Part shown: in pieces, positions 21,791 to 32,384 of the stretch
Layout: every line of letters starts with the position of its first letter
Numbering within the stretch: the first letter of the stretch is position 1
NCBI RefSeq assembly: GCF_949987515.2
Contig: NC_082694.2
Span: 73,344,080 to 73,408,079, forward strand
Direction of reading: 5' to 3'
DNA: 64,000 bases
Origin: Delphinus delphis
Lineage: Eukaryota > Chordata > Mammalia > Artiodactyla > Delphinidae
Position numbers and translations under genes: made by a program
The notes under the pieces: model-generated
Told to the model about the DNA's origin: nothing
Databases searched by the model: none
Seen by the model: only the letters and a program-made list of their open reading frames with translations

Positions 21791-24455
21791 ACTGCTCCAT
21801 TTCACTGCCGCCATGAAAACTTCCATATTCATCTATAGGACAAAAACCAGGAGCTACCTCACTGCACCAAAGAAACCTCCAGTTCCATTCAATATACTTT
21901 TGAAAAAAAATCTCTATAGTTTCTCCAAAATATATGCTCTCCCTAAGATATCTTTGGACTATTTAAGTATTGTTTAGAACCCAAACAAGCTTGCAGACAC
22001 TTATTCTAGAGTTGCTGATAAGAAAACAAGCTAAGTCACACATCACTGCCTGCGATTTTAAATGTCTGTGCTCGAGACTTTCAGTTTTGAGTTTACACTG
22101 TTTGTTTTTCTCCTACCTAGTATTTTATTATGTAGGATTCCTCCCTCCTGGTTGACAGTCACAGAAGCCTCTCATTGAGTCTTACTTTTAGTTGCTCTGG
22201 AGGTAAGTGATATTTTTGAGATTCTCCAGAGCACTTGCCCCAGAAGTGAATGTCGTGAGTGGTACATAGTCTGTATTGTAAACCAGATCACCCCAGCCAC
22301 ATGCTACATACGTGGTGCCAAGTTTTCCAGCCTTTTGGATTGAAACTGCATTAGACTAAAAATAAAAATTTCGTATACTTAATTACTAAGCACTTCCTAT
22401 TTAAAAGCAGCAGTTGTTCAGAAAAAAATCCCACTATCCTGCACTCTTCACAAAATAGTCCAGGCTCCGTGTGCACTTCTGCTCTGTAAGACTGGTTATC
22501 CAAATAATGCCCTCTTACTGTTCAACAAGCAGAAATCAGATAGTCTGAAAGTAATTTTGACGAATAATTCTGCTTATACAGAGGGAAATTTATCTCGCCT
22601 CCTATCACATAAATATTTCATTAAGGATCATGTCTTCCACCAAATTGAGATAATCCAGAAAAAAATGCATCAACCAGAAGAAGCTGCCTTCTGTATTTAG
22701 TTATAAAGCTGCCCAAAGAGGAGACTCAGGTAGTACAATTTTCTTGGAGTACACATTTGACATGTTTCTTTTCTAACCTAAATCACAGAAACTTGCCTTG
22801 ATGAAGGAAGAACATTTTTCTTCCAAAAGGTTTTCCTATCAAACTGTTTTACCACTTTATAATTTTTCATTGCCTCAATAAGTTCTCATGCCCACCAGGG
22901 AAATCCAGCCAAATTTATTTGCTGATGTCACAGACTTCCATACAGAGGTTCCCTTTTGTCCGTAAGAGAAATCATGTACGTGGGGCACAAGAGCTCCATC
23001 CAGGCATTAAGACTGTTTTCCAAAGACAGTCATTATTCTATAATTCTCTCAGCTAATTTTGTGTGGGAACAATGCCTTTGGCTCCCTGATGCTAATGAGC
23101 TTAGGGCATTTCTCTTGTTTCAGGTCCAAGGCAGGGATTTTTCTTATTTTCCTTTCCTGTCAACTTCAGGTAGCTAATCAGCTCTGAGCAGCCATTGCTT
23201 CTGGAGCTGGTGAGTTTCGAGCCTCTCTCTTCAGTGCTTCCATCTTTAGCCAGGTCCCTTTTCTTCCCAAGTAATTTTTGGCTCATATATCCTTTGTATT
23301 TGGCCTCCTGTCTGGCTTCCTGATAGCTTTACTCCTGGAAACCACTCTCTGGGGATTTCTTTTTGTCTTCTGAACATGACTTTTAATTACACTTGGATTA
23401 TTTGGCCATCAGCTGCTATGTAAAGTCTGAGCTACTGCCATCTAACCACATTAGAGAGGGGCTACTGGCCAGAAAGGTGGCCTTTGCTCCTGACTTTGCA
23501 GTGGGTCATCTGTAGAGAAACAGGGGCTATGGAGATCATCCCTTACAAACCTGATCCAAGTTTTGCATACTGCATATGATTCCCACCTGCTGGTCTTGGC
23601 AAGGGAAGGCTTTAAAAATTTTAAATTATTTTATTATGGTTCCACCCTTTTCTATACTATCTCTGGATTTTAAACCTGTCAGTGGCAAATATGGATATGT
23701 GATTATAAGTGATATTTTCTATTCTGGAGACATCTTTGATTTATTTGTAGTTCCCATTATAATAAATTGTATAAGAGGAGGAATATCGGCAAATGTGGCC
23801 AGATTTTTAAAAATTCCGTAGCATGCATTTTATAAATTTAACATAAATTCTTATCCAATGAACTGTATAAGGTGACAATCTGTTTCTCTGGAATTTCAAA
23901 AGATACGTCAGGGTCCCTGAGGGAATCCATACTCACCAAACAAAAGCAGTCCAGTGTCACAATCCTGGAACAGATAGCACATAGGACAAGGAGAGGTAAA
24001 GGCAAACACATTTCTTTGATTTCCCTGTGGACACTTCTGGTCATGGTATTTAAAATGAGCAACCCAATGGAAAATGTTTTTCTTACAAAACTCAAATATC
24101 TAATACTAACACTTACCTGGACCTGAATTCACCTTTGCAAGCCATAACTGACTGATCTTATAAACTTGAAACACACCCAGCAAGTTCAAGGTGACATCTG
24201 CCTGCACATTCCTTTCCTCTCTGTCTCTTTAGGTAGTCTGTGTCAGGATCTTTTGTTACGTGGAAACTAACATTCCAGAGAAGCCAAGAGAATTGTTCAC
24301 TTTAGCACTAATATTTTGGTTAGAACAAAAAAGAGAGAGCCTTTAGATTAAGTAAATGTTAGTTTGATCACTAGCAGTAATACAATTAAAACTGGGTTAA
24401 ACTCTTGTCATTATAACTATTTTGTGTTCAATGGGCTCAGCTGGCCTTCTTTGCT
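21791..24455. other. repeat-poor non-coding DNA
   Basis: About 2.7 kb without a recognised transposon or gene. It is the longest repeat-poor stretch in the window and could hold conserved non-coding sequence, which cannot be tested here. Frames are short and featureless. Confidence 0.45.
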
Positions 24456-25300
24456 AGTTCATTCTGCAAACTGGTATTGAGTGCCCACCACATATAGAAG
24501 CTGGTGACAGAGAACCAGATAAGATATATTTTCTTCTCTTGAGGTGTTTACTGTCTGCTGAGGGGGACAAACATGGATATTTTTGAAAAATCATGGAAAT
24601 GAATAGATAGCTCTATGTTTAAATGACATGGGAGTGGAGAGAGTAGAGGAACTGCAGTGAAACCAGCTGTCAATATCAGAACTGATTTTTGAATCATTTC
24701 CTAGAGAAAACCACACTCATTTTAATTTCAAAGGATAAGAGGGAATAAGTCACATGCAGTTGTTTATATGCAGTGCGGTCGGGAATGGTCAAAGAGGCAG
24801 AGAGAAGATTACGAGAAGAGACACAAAACCTAAAAACCACATGCTGTATTTAGCAACAAACAAACTGGTGTTGCTGGAGCATAAACTGTAAAATAGTAAA
24901 TACTGAGAGATGTTGCCAGATGGATAGAGCCAGCAACCGAGAGCTTTGTAAACAACTAGAAATGTTACCCTGAAGGTGATGGAGAGTAAGTAAAGACCTT
25001 CAAGGAGGGGAGTGAATAATCAGTTGTGTTTTTGGAATAATTCTTTATTGGTTATAAGGAGAGTGGTTGGGCCGGTGGGACAAGATCAGAGTAGGTGAGA
25101 CCACTTAGGAGGGGCCAAAATCCAGGCATCTAAAAATGGTGAGCCTAAAATGGAGAAAAGGTAGAGATGAAGAGAGGAAATGAAGAGCTAGTTAGAAAGT
25201 ATAGCCAATAGAAAATTGTGCCTTGATAAAGGGATACAAGAGAAGACAGAGTGAGGTTTTGAGCTCCTGTTTGTAGCTTGAGGACTGAATAGGTTTCGGT
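24456..25300 (-). mobile_element. L2 LINE fragment
   Basis: The plus strand carries the antisense L2 order over about 850 bp: 'attgagtgcccaccacata', 'tctcttgaggtgtttactg', 'gagagctttgtaaacaac', 'aaggaggggagtgaataat' and 'ggtgagaccacttaggagg'. Diverged, with interruptions. Confidence 0.6.
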
Positions 25301-25473
25301 CATCACAGAGCTAGGTACCAAAAAAACAGTATACAGTAGACGAAATACCTCATTAAAAGGTGGTAGTTAGGCTAAGCCTTCCAAGATGAATAGTTTGTTA
25401 ACCAGTATTTTGTTAACCAGACTAAGAATTATTTAGACTCCTGTAGTTAAATCAAGTAAACTAGAGATTAGAA

Positions 25474-26470
25474 TGTAGAGCTGGTTTGGTGGGGCTGAAT
25501 TCTCTTAGCTTTTGCTTGTCTGTAAAGCTTTTGATTTCTCTGTCGAATCTGAATGAGATCCTTGCCAGGTAGAGTAATCTTGGTTGTAGGTTCTTTCCTT
25601 TCATCACTTTAAATATATCATGGCACTCCCTTCTGGCTTGTAGAGTTTCTGCTGAGAAATCAGCTGTTAACCTTATGGGAGTTCCCTTGTATGTTATTTG
25701 TCGTTTTTCCCTTGTTGCTTTCAATAATTTTTCTTTGTCTTCAGTTTTTGTCAGTTTGATTACTATGTGTCTCAGCGTGTTTCTCCTTAGGTTTATCCTG
25801 CCTAGGACTCTCTGAACTTCCTGGACTTGGGTGGCTATTTCCTTTCTCATGTTAGGGAAGTTTTCAACTGTAATCTCTTCAAATATTTTCTCATGTCCTT
25901 TCTCTCTCTCTTCTCCTCTGGGATCCATATAATGCGAATGTTGGTGCATTTAATGTTGTCCCAGAGGTCTGTTAGGCTGTCTTCATTTCTTTTCATTCTT
26001 TTTTCTTTATTCTGTTCCGCGGCAGTGAATTCCACCATTCTGTCTTCCAGGTCACTTGTCCATTCTTCTGCCTCAGTTATTCTGCTACTGATTCCTTCTA
26101 GTGTATTTTTCATTTCAATTATTGTATTGTTCATCTCTGTTTGTTTGTTCTTTAATTCTTCTAAGTCTTTGTTAAACATTTCTTGCATCTTCTCGATCTT
26201 TGCCTCCATTCTTTTTCCGAGGTCCAGGATCATCTTTGCTATCATTAATCTGAATTCTTTTTCTGGAGGATTGCCTATCTCCACTTCATTTAGTTGTTTC
26301 TTTGCAATTATGGGATTTGATTTTATTGTGATTGTGCCCCTCCTACCAAAGTCTTCTCCTTTGTCTTTGGATGTGGGGTATCTTTTTGGTGAGTTCCAGT
26401 GTCTTCCTGTCGATGATTGTTCAGCAGTTAGTTGTGAATCCAGTGCTCTCGCAAGAGGGAGTGAGCCCAC
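25474..26470 (-). pseudogene. L1 ORF1, fused to 5'UTR and frameshifted
   Basis: An ATG at 26470 in former 5'UTR opens a frame that continues into ORF1 across the deletion junction. It covers the coiled coil (FNKDLEELKNKQTEMNNT) and reaches NIRIIW before a 1-nt loss near 25918 shifts frame. The second frame (from 25949) carries the RNA-recognition and C-terminal parts (EKIFEEITVENFPNM, LQARRECHDIFKVMKGKN). Only this one frame lesion is evident between the coiled coil and C-terminus. The natural ORF1 end is missing and replaced by flanking sequence. Confidence 0.88.
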
Positions 26471-26493
26471 GTCCTTCTACTCCACCATCTTGA
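25474..26493 (-). mobile_element. internally deleted L1: 5' tip joined to ORF1, no ORF2
   Basis: On the minus strand the L1 5' terminus (CAAGATGGTGGAGTAG at about 26493) is followed by about 190 bp of 5'UTR. Near 26306 the sequence jumps directly into ORF1 just before LNEVEIGNPPEKEFR, skipping most of the 5'UTR and the ORF1 N-terminus. The element then stops at 25474, just before the ORF1 end, without ORF2, 3'UTR or poly-A. I find no TSD. The sequence is much better preserved than the L1 at 1-3490. Confidence 0.9.
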
Positions 26494-26955
26494 ACCAGTC
26501 TCAACAATGTCTCATATTTTAATCTGAGCTCTCTGCCTCCATTCTCCCTATCCCTCTAGTCTCAGTGCACAAGATAGTTTCCCTAAGCTATTTCTCTTAC
26601 AATGTCTTGCCCCTCTTGATTACGGAAAAAACAATGAAAACCTAAAGAAACAACCACTTTCTTACCTATAGATTAACAGTCAGTTGCCTTTCTATGGGTC
26701 TTTATTCAAGACCAGCACTCCTGTGCTCTCTCACTGTGAACAACTGCTGCTTTTAAATACATAGTGAGTTGAGTGTATTCCACATATTGCCATTTCTATC
26801 ATCTGCATACCATCTAATCATTTATCTCTATTCTAATGTTCATAGCCATTCTCTCATTGATAAATATATATTTCAGTTTTATACTAAAATGCCTGCATCA
26901 TAAGCCATGTGGTAGTAAATATCTTTACATGCATATAGTCCTTTCTTCTTTTTAG
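26494..26955. other. unclassified non-coding DNA
   Basis: Spacer between the deleted L1 and the hAT element. Nothing recognised. Confidence 0.45.
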
Positions 26956-27441
26956 GATATCTGTCTGATAGAAATAAAATGCAAGGCACAAATGTGAGCC
27001 ACATACATAACTTTAAATTTCCTAATAGGAATATTAAAATAGTAAGAAGAGGCAGGTGAAGTTAATTCTAATAATATATTTTATTTGATCCAGTATATTA
27101 AAAATACTTCATTTCTACATGTGATTAAATTAAAATATTAAAGGGATAACCTACATTTTTTATATTGTCTTCAAAATCCAGTATGTATTATACTTTTTTT
27201 CTTTCTCATACTCTTTTCCATGATGGTTTGTTACAGGATATTGAATATAGTTCCCTGTGCTATACAATAGGACCTTATTGTTTATCCATTCTATATATAA
27301 GAGTTTGCATTTGCCAGTCTCAAACTCTCAATTCAACCCTCCGCTGTAAAGTTTAGTAGGTATTATACTTATATCACATCTCAGTCTAGCCAAATTTCAA
27401 GTGCTCAACATAGCTTATGGCTACTGTGTTGAACAGCACAG
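26956..27441 (+). mobile_element. hAT-Charlie-type MITE, split by an L1 fragment
   Basis: The left end 'ctgtctgatagaaata' with 'gtgagccacata', 'gaagttaattctaataata' and 'tattttatttgatccagta' is followed after an L1 insertion by 'atatcacatctcag', 'aaatttcaagtgctcaac', 'atggctactgtgttgaacag' and terminal 'cacag'. The ends are imperfect inverted repeats of the ctgtccaatag / ttggacagc type. No coding capacity. I do not assign an exact MER name, and an 8-bp TSD is not evident. Confidence 0.7.
27180..27369 (-). mobile_element. short L1 3'UTR fragment with TSD, inside the hAT element
   Basis: The flanks agtatgtattatact (27180-27194) and agtaggtattatact (27355-27369) match at 14 of 15 positions. The insert is L1 3'UTR antisense ('acaggatattgaatatagtt', 'ccctgtgctatacaatagga'). 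It begins with a T-run (tail) but lacks the last 100 or so bases of the usual L1 3' end that are present at 17397-17510, so priming or polyadenylation was internal. Confidence 0.82.
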
Positions 27442-29139
27442 TTGTATTTATTCCCTAAAGAGAAATTCATAGTCATGGATTACTGGTTCAAAAGGCTGAG
27501 CAATTTTAAGACTTTTGCTTCTTATATTCACTTTCCCAAATAAGTCTATCAACTTAAGCTGTATTTTTTCTTTTAATCACTAATTAATCTAATACTTCCT
27601 ATATATTGATCCTGAGCTACGTGTTACAGAAAAAGTCCTTCAAGACAAAATTTTGCCATTCAACTCCAATGTGAAATAAGACTGAAAGGAAGGTTGAGGT
27701 GCAATTGCCTTAGTCAGGATCAAATACCACCAAGGTTTAGATAGTAAAAATAAAAAAAATTATTAACTTTTAAAAGTGGGTCACATTAACAAACAAATGA
27801 GCTTGAGAAATACATCCAGAATTGTTGAAAGCATTTTTAAATAAACTCTTTTTGATAATTAATTTAGAGTTAATATTCCATGATTGTAACCAAAAAAAGA
27901 AGAGAAAACTGGGTCTATACAAACATAATCAGTGAAGAACTGTTCACTGTGGCCAATCAAGGTAATTCCAGCCCATCCCGAACAAAATATGTGTCTTCCT
28001 CCTGCACCTACAAATGGCTGACATCAGTAATTCCCTCACCAGCAGATATCACTTTGCCCAGGTAGTTATATTCCAGCAGCACATATCTGGGTGTGCTGTG
28101 CTCCGCAGGGGTGAATTACCAATCCTGTCATAGCAGCTTCGCTTGAATTTTCGGCTGTAATTGTTCACATTCTTGCAGTACTTATGCTACGAGGGCAACA
28201 GCATCAACAAACAGAAGCATTTGCGGTTTTTTTCCATCTACTGGGAAGCCGCCTTCCTAATCAATTCTCCTCAGCAAATGCTCCAGGACAGTGGGAGATT
28301 CCTTGGGCGAGAGATAATACCACCCAAGGGAAAATGCATTTATAATTGATGTGGTAAAAAGCTGTTAGACAGACATGGGTTTTCTCAACCTTTTTTGTAA
28401 ACACTGTTAGCAGCACTTCCTACAACAGCAGAAGCCTACGATCTCTGTACCTCTGGGTAGAAAATTGTATGCAGCAAAGAAAAGCTCATGGACCAGATCT
28501 TGTGGTTGTATCTACTGCAGTCCCCCAAACTGAATAATTATTATAGAAACTCATGGCTTACGTCTACCAAACCGCACACTTTTTTTTTTTAAGTTAGCTT
28601 TTAAATAAGGTACTTGATTTACTGTTGAGCACATTGCCGAGGATGGGGAGGTAAGGGGAAAAGAATAATAGGAGAGAAACTCCATCCAAAATCGAGGTTT
28701 CTCTTTCTTAAATGATCATCAGAAGTCATCAGAAAAGGACATGATTCCCAATATTTTTGGATTGTAAAAGATTTTACGTGCATTGCATAAAAACAAGTAT
28801 ATTCTGCAATTGGCAGAGTTTGATAGAGCTAACAAGTTTAAATTATTTCAGCTATCAGGTGTGAAAATTCCAGCTGTATACATGGGATTATAATCTATTC
28901 TTATTTCACTTGTGGCTGCTTTCAGGGAACTATAAAAAGAAAACAAGTGCATTTTATTTTATCTGTATAATCTCAAAAGTCAGCCAAAATAACATATGCA
29001 CTACAGAATGGGGAAAAGCTTAAATAGAATTCAAGGTGTTTTTCACCTTTCCCAGGGCACTGAATTTTGAATTATTGTGTAATTCTACACCTGTGAGTAT
29101 TATAGTGCTTTTTTTAAAAAAAACATACATAATGTTAAG
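27442..29139. other. repeat-poor non-coding DNA
   Basis: About 1.7 kb without a recognised transposon. The part from 27940 to 28330 has higher GC than its surroundings. No exon can be supported. The 61- to 62-codon frames here are featureless. Confidence 0.45.
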
Positions 29140-29280
29140 AATCATATTTGAGTTTGAATCCTGATTCTCCACTCATGTTTTGATGCTGAGAAAATAATTT
29201 AATCAGTCTGATCCTCCACTCTACACCAGATAAGTGGGACTAATATTATCTGCCTTTTAAGGATGTGGAGAAATTTAACA
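29140..29280 (+). mobile_element. MIR SINE
   Basis: 'gagtttgaatcctgattctc', 'ataatttaatcagtctgat' and 'agtgggactaatattatctg' follow the MIR order. Confidence 0.6.
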
Positions 29281-29899
29281 GCGATATGAAGGTGGAGTCC
29301 CTCACATATAATAGGCATCTAATGCACAGTGGCATTAAAACAATGCTGTCTTCATGGTAAATTGTAGGACAAACCACTGGCTGCTTTATGGTAGGATTTG
29401 AGTGGAGTATCTCATCAGCCACCTTGAGTAACTTCATGAGAGTTCCTTTCCAAAGTTATCTTTTGGTTTAAATTCAACCTCGTTATTGGCTTTAGTTTGA
29501 GCAAAGGTCTGACTTGAGTCTTTGACGTTTTCACAGTGGGATTTTGATTTTATACTATAGCTCTTTGTTGCCCACTTATCCTTGTTTTCAATTGTGTACT
29601 ATTTTTAGTTTTTCTTAAATCCATGCCTATCTTTACTGTTTAAATGCAAAACAGACAACAGTAAAGCCTAGAAGAACATCATAGGAAAACCATGGCCAAA
29701 TGTAATACTTTCCTTTTTCATGGTTAACTCTGCCCACATCCCTTCTGAAATTGATCTGATGATCTTTCTCTCCTGGCAAAGAAAGAAGCCTTTGCTCTTG
29801 GCTTCAGCTGACAAGAATATATTGGAGGCTTATACTGGTGTTAAAAACCAGTTGTCTGGCTAAATTTGGAGACCCAGGGAGAGCATAGAGCAATATGTG
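29281..29899. other. unclassified non-coding DNA
   Basis: Nothing recognised between two MIR copies. Confidence 0.4.
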
Positions 29900-30021
29900 A
29901 TAGGAGCACAGATTGTGGAGCCAGACAGCCAAGATCTGAATCCCAGCTATGCTGCTCACTAGTTGTATGATCTTGAGCAAGTTACTTAATATCATTGTCT
30001 CAGTTTCCTTACTTATAAAGG
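29900..30021 (+). mobile_element. MIR SINE, 5' half (split copy)
   Basis: 'gattgtggagccagacagcc', 'atctgaatcccagctatgc', 'tagttgtatgatcttgagc' and 'ctcagtttccttacttata' are a clear MIR head and core. It stops where a 3' half would begin; the matching 3' half is at 30690-30775. Confidence 0.85.
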
Positions 30022-30689
30022 TTCATGCCCAGGCAGTAAGATGCTATACTCAAAAGGGACAATTTAAAAGAGTTTAATAAAAGGAATATTTACAAAGATG
30101 TGAGCAGGCTTAAGAAAAACTAGCAAGGGATAATAAAACACTTTGACAATTAAAAAACCTCACCGTTCCTAGGTAAAAGGGCAAGGGGAGAGAGAGCAAT
30201 AACTCTTAGGAGAGTTGTTGCTTTACGAGTGGGCTAGCTATGGCAGTTGTGAACTTTGGTAGAGAAAAGCATGTATTGTCAATCCACGGCCTGGTGAAAA
30301 GGAAGCTGATAAAGTAAAAATATTGACCTTGGGTTTCCCTGGTGGCGCAGTGGTTAAGAGTCCGCCTGCTGATGCAGGGGACACGGGTTCGTGCCCCGGT
30401 CTGGGAAGATCCCACATGCTGCGGAGCGGCTGGGCCCGTGAGCCATGGCCGCTGAGCCTGCACGTCCAGAGCCTGTGCTCTGCAGCGGGAGAGGCCACAA
30501 CAGTGAGAGGCCCGCGTACTGCAAAAAAAAAAAAAAAAAATATTGACCTTTCTCTCCTCCCACTCTCTAATATATTGCTGGTATCTCCCAGTGGCTGGAT
30601 TCAGTGATAAGCCTGGGGACAAGGAGCCTGATGCAGAGTAAAGAATGGAGGGCGCTGGATGTGGAGTGGATAAGAGGCAATGTTCAGCA
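30022..30689. mobile_element. probable older element inserted in the MIR (family not named)
   Basis: About 670 bp, including a later CHR-1, separates two halves of one MIR. Its own sequence ('agtttaataaaaggaatatt', 'gagcaggcttaagaaaaac', 'ctcttaggagagttgttgc', 'cctcccactctctaa') looks like a dispersed repeat. I cannot name it, and I see no clear terminal repeats or TSD. Confidence 0.45.
30316..30550 (+). mobile_element. CHR-1 SINE with perfect 15-bp TSD
   Basis: The TSD aaaaatattgacctt occurs at 30316-30330 and 30536-30550. The body has an A box (tggcgcagtgg) and B box (ggttcgtgcc) and ends in an 18-base A-run. Perfect TSD and an intact body mark it as young. It sits inside the unnamed element that splits a MIR. 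Confidence 0.95.
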
Positions 30690-30775
30690 GAGTAATAGTA
30701 CCTATCCTGTAGAATTTTTATAAAAATTAAATGAGTAAATATCTGTAAAGCACTAAGAAGTATGCATTATATAAT
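30690..30775 (+). mobile_element. MIR SINE, 3' half (split copy)
   Basis: 'taatagtacctatcctgtag', 'aattaaatgagtaaatatct' and 'gtaaagcactaagaa' continue the MIR at 29900-30021. Confidence 0.75.
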
Positions 30776-31239
30776 GTTTTTGTTTTGGTCAAAAACATTT
30801 ACTATTACCTTTATTAATACCGATAACTTCATATGTTATCAGGCCCAAAGACAGCTCAAGATTCTGTAGGAACATGATTGTCTCATCTTTAGACTAATTT
30901 GAAATCTCTATGATGAGATTTAGGAACAAGAAGCTGGAATCTGTGAATACCAAGATGTGCCAGTAGACCTTAGGAAGGAATAGGGTGTCCGTTAGCTCAC
31001 GTATTTTAGCCAGGACTACACTGGCTATTTTACCTTGATTTTTCTTTAATGGCAGGTACTCACCTCAAAGATGAAACTGTGGTCAGGATGGGTGGAAGAA
31101 AAAGATGAAAATGTAGAAATTGTCTGACTTAGTGCCTCAAGTTAAAAGGAGAGCAGGGTCCTAGTGGAAATTAGTCAACTTTGATGGACATGACGTTATC
31201 AGGAGGTATGAGCGCAAGCACATGTCTGTACTAACAAAT
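30776..31239. other. unclassified non-coding DNA
   Basis: Nothing recognised. Confidence 0.4.
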
Positions 31240-31760
31240 CAGTTTTAATTAAGCATCTACTCGTATGCAGGCAATGTGCTGTATGGGTGGCACAGATGGG
31301 GATACTCCACAGTCCCAGATCTTCAGGTGTCATCATTTTGTTGGGTTGCAAACACAGATCGCAAACTAACCCTACTAGGAAGACATGATAAGGTAAACAT
31401 GATAAGGCTATAAATTAGTGCTAAGGAGAATAAGTGCTAGAAGATTTTGGCAGTTTGAGCCTCAGAGCAATGGCGTTAAAGACTTCATAGAAGAGATAGA
31501 TTTGGGCAGGACCTTGGTTAGAGGGTGGTTTTTATAGGCAGAAAAGAGATGGGAGGGACATTAATGTTTATGATGGAGTTGAGAGGTGGAAATATGTACA
31601 AAAGGACATATATTCAGGACAAGGCAAACGAGACTAGTCCAACAGAAACAACTGGAGAGAAAACAAGACGAAGTTTGAAGAGGTAACACAGACCCAGAAA
31701 ACTTCAGATTTTGAACACAAGGCCAAGAATTTTGTCATTTCCTATTTTCTATTCAGCTAA
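31240..31760 (-). mobile_element. L2 LINE fragment (3' region)
   Basis: The antisense L2 order is seen: 'aagcatctactcgtatgcag', 'gcacagatggggatactcc', 'ggataagtgctagaa'-like text at 31425-31445, 'gatttgggcaggaccttgg' and 'caaggccaagaattttgtc'. Strongly diverged. Confidence 0.55.
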
Positions 31761-32384
31761 AGACATAGGCTGAGGAGTTCGATTTCCATTTTGGCTTCAG
31801 ATACAAACATGAGCACATTATTTCTGGACTACCTATATTTGAATCAATGACTAGCACAGAGAAATCCGTGCATGCTAACTGGTTCATGCACACTATGTAT
31901 TTTCTGATTTGTTGTTTGGCGTTTATTGATCCCTCTCAACTTTCTATCTACTCTCTGATACAAAGTGAAGTCAATGTAACTATATTAGAATTGATCTTGT
32001 ATTCAAAAAGCTGACCTCAAGCCAATACTAATGGATTGGGGATACAGAACCGAGGCCGGACATGAGTGCCTGTCAGTCCTGCACTGGGAATGACATTGTT
32101 TGGAGTGATGAAGTACAGGATAAGAGAAGGCTGCCATCTTGTAGTCAATCTGCTCAGTTAATACACGTGGCACTAAGAGCTTGTGAAGTCAATAAGCATG
32201 GGTGAGTGCTTCTGCCTTGCTTCTCTTTTTCTCAGACTTGGAACTATCCCAATTAATACTAGGAAACAGCAAAGCAAGACCTTCCAGTGCCATTCAGTTC
32301 AGTGGAAGGTTGTGTCAAACCTGTTACCTCACTGTGCTTAGAAGTTGTAGGGGACAGTAGTTCATCGTGAGGTAGATACTGCCA
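31761..32384. other. unclassified non-coding DNA
   Basis: Nothing recognised. Confidence 0.4.

Noticed and set aside
25827..26522. 231-codon plus-strand frame
   Set aside because: It is antisense to the better-preserved L1 ORF1, whose minus-strand frames carry the recognisable motifs.
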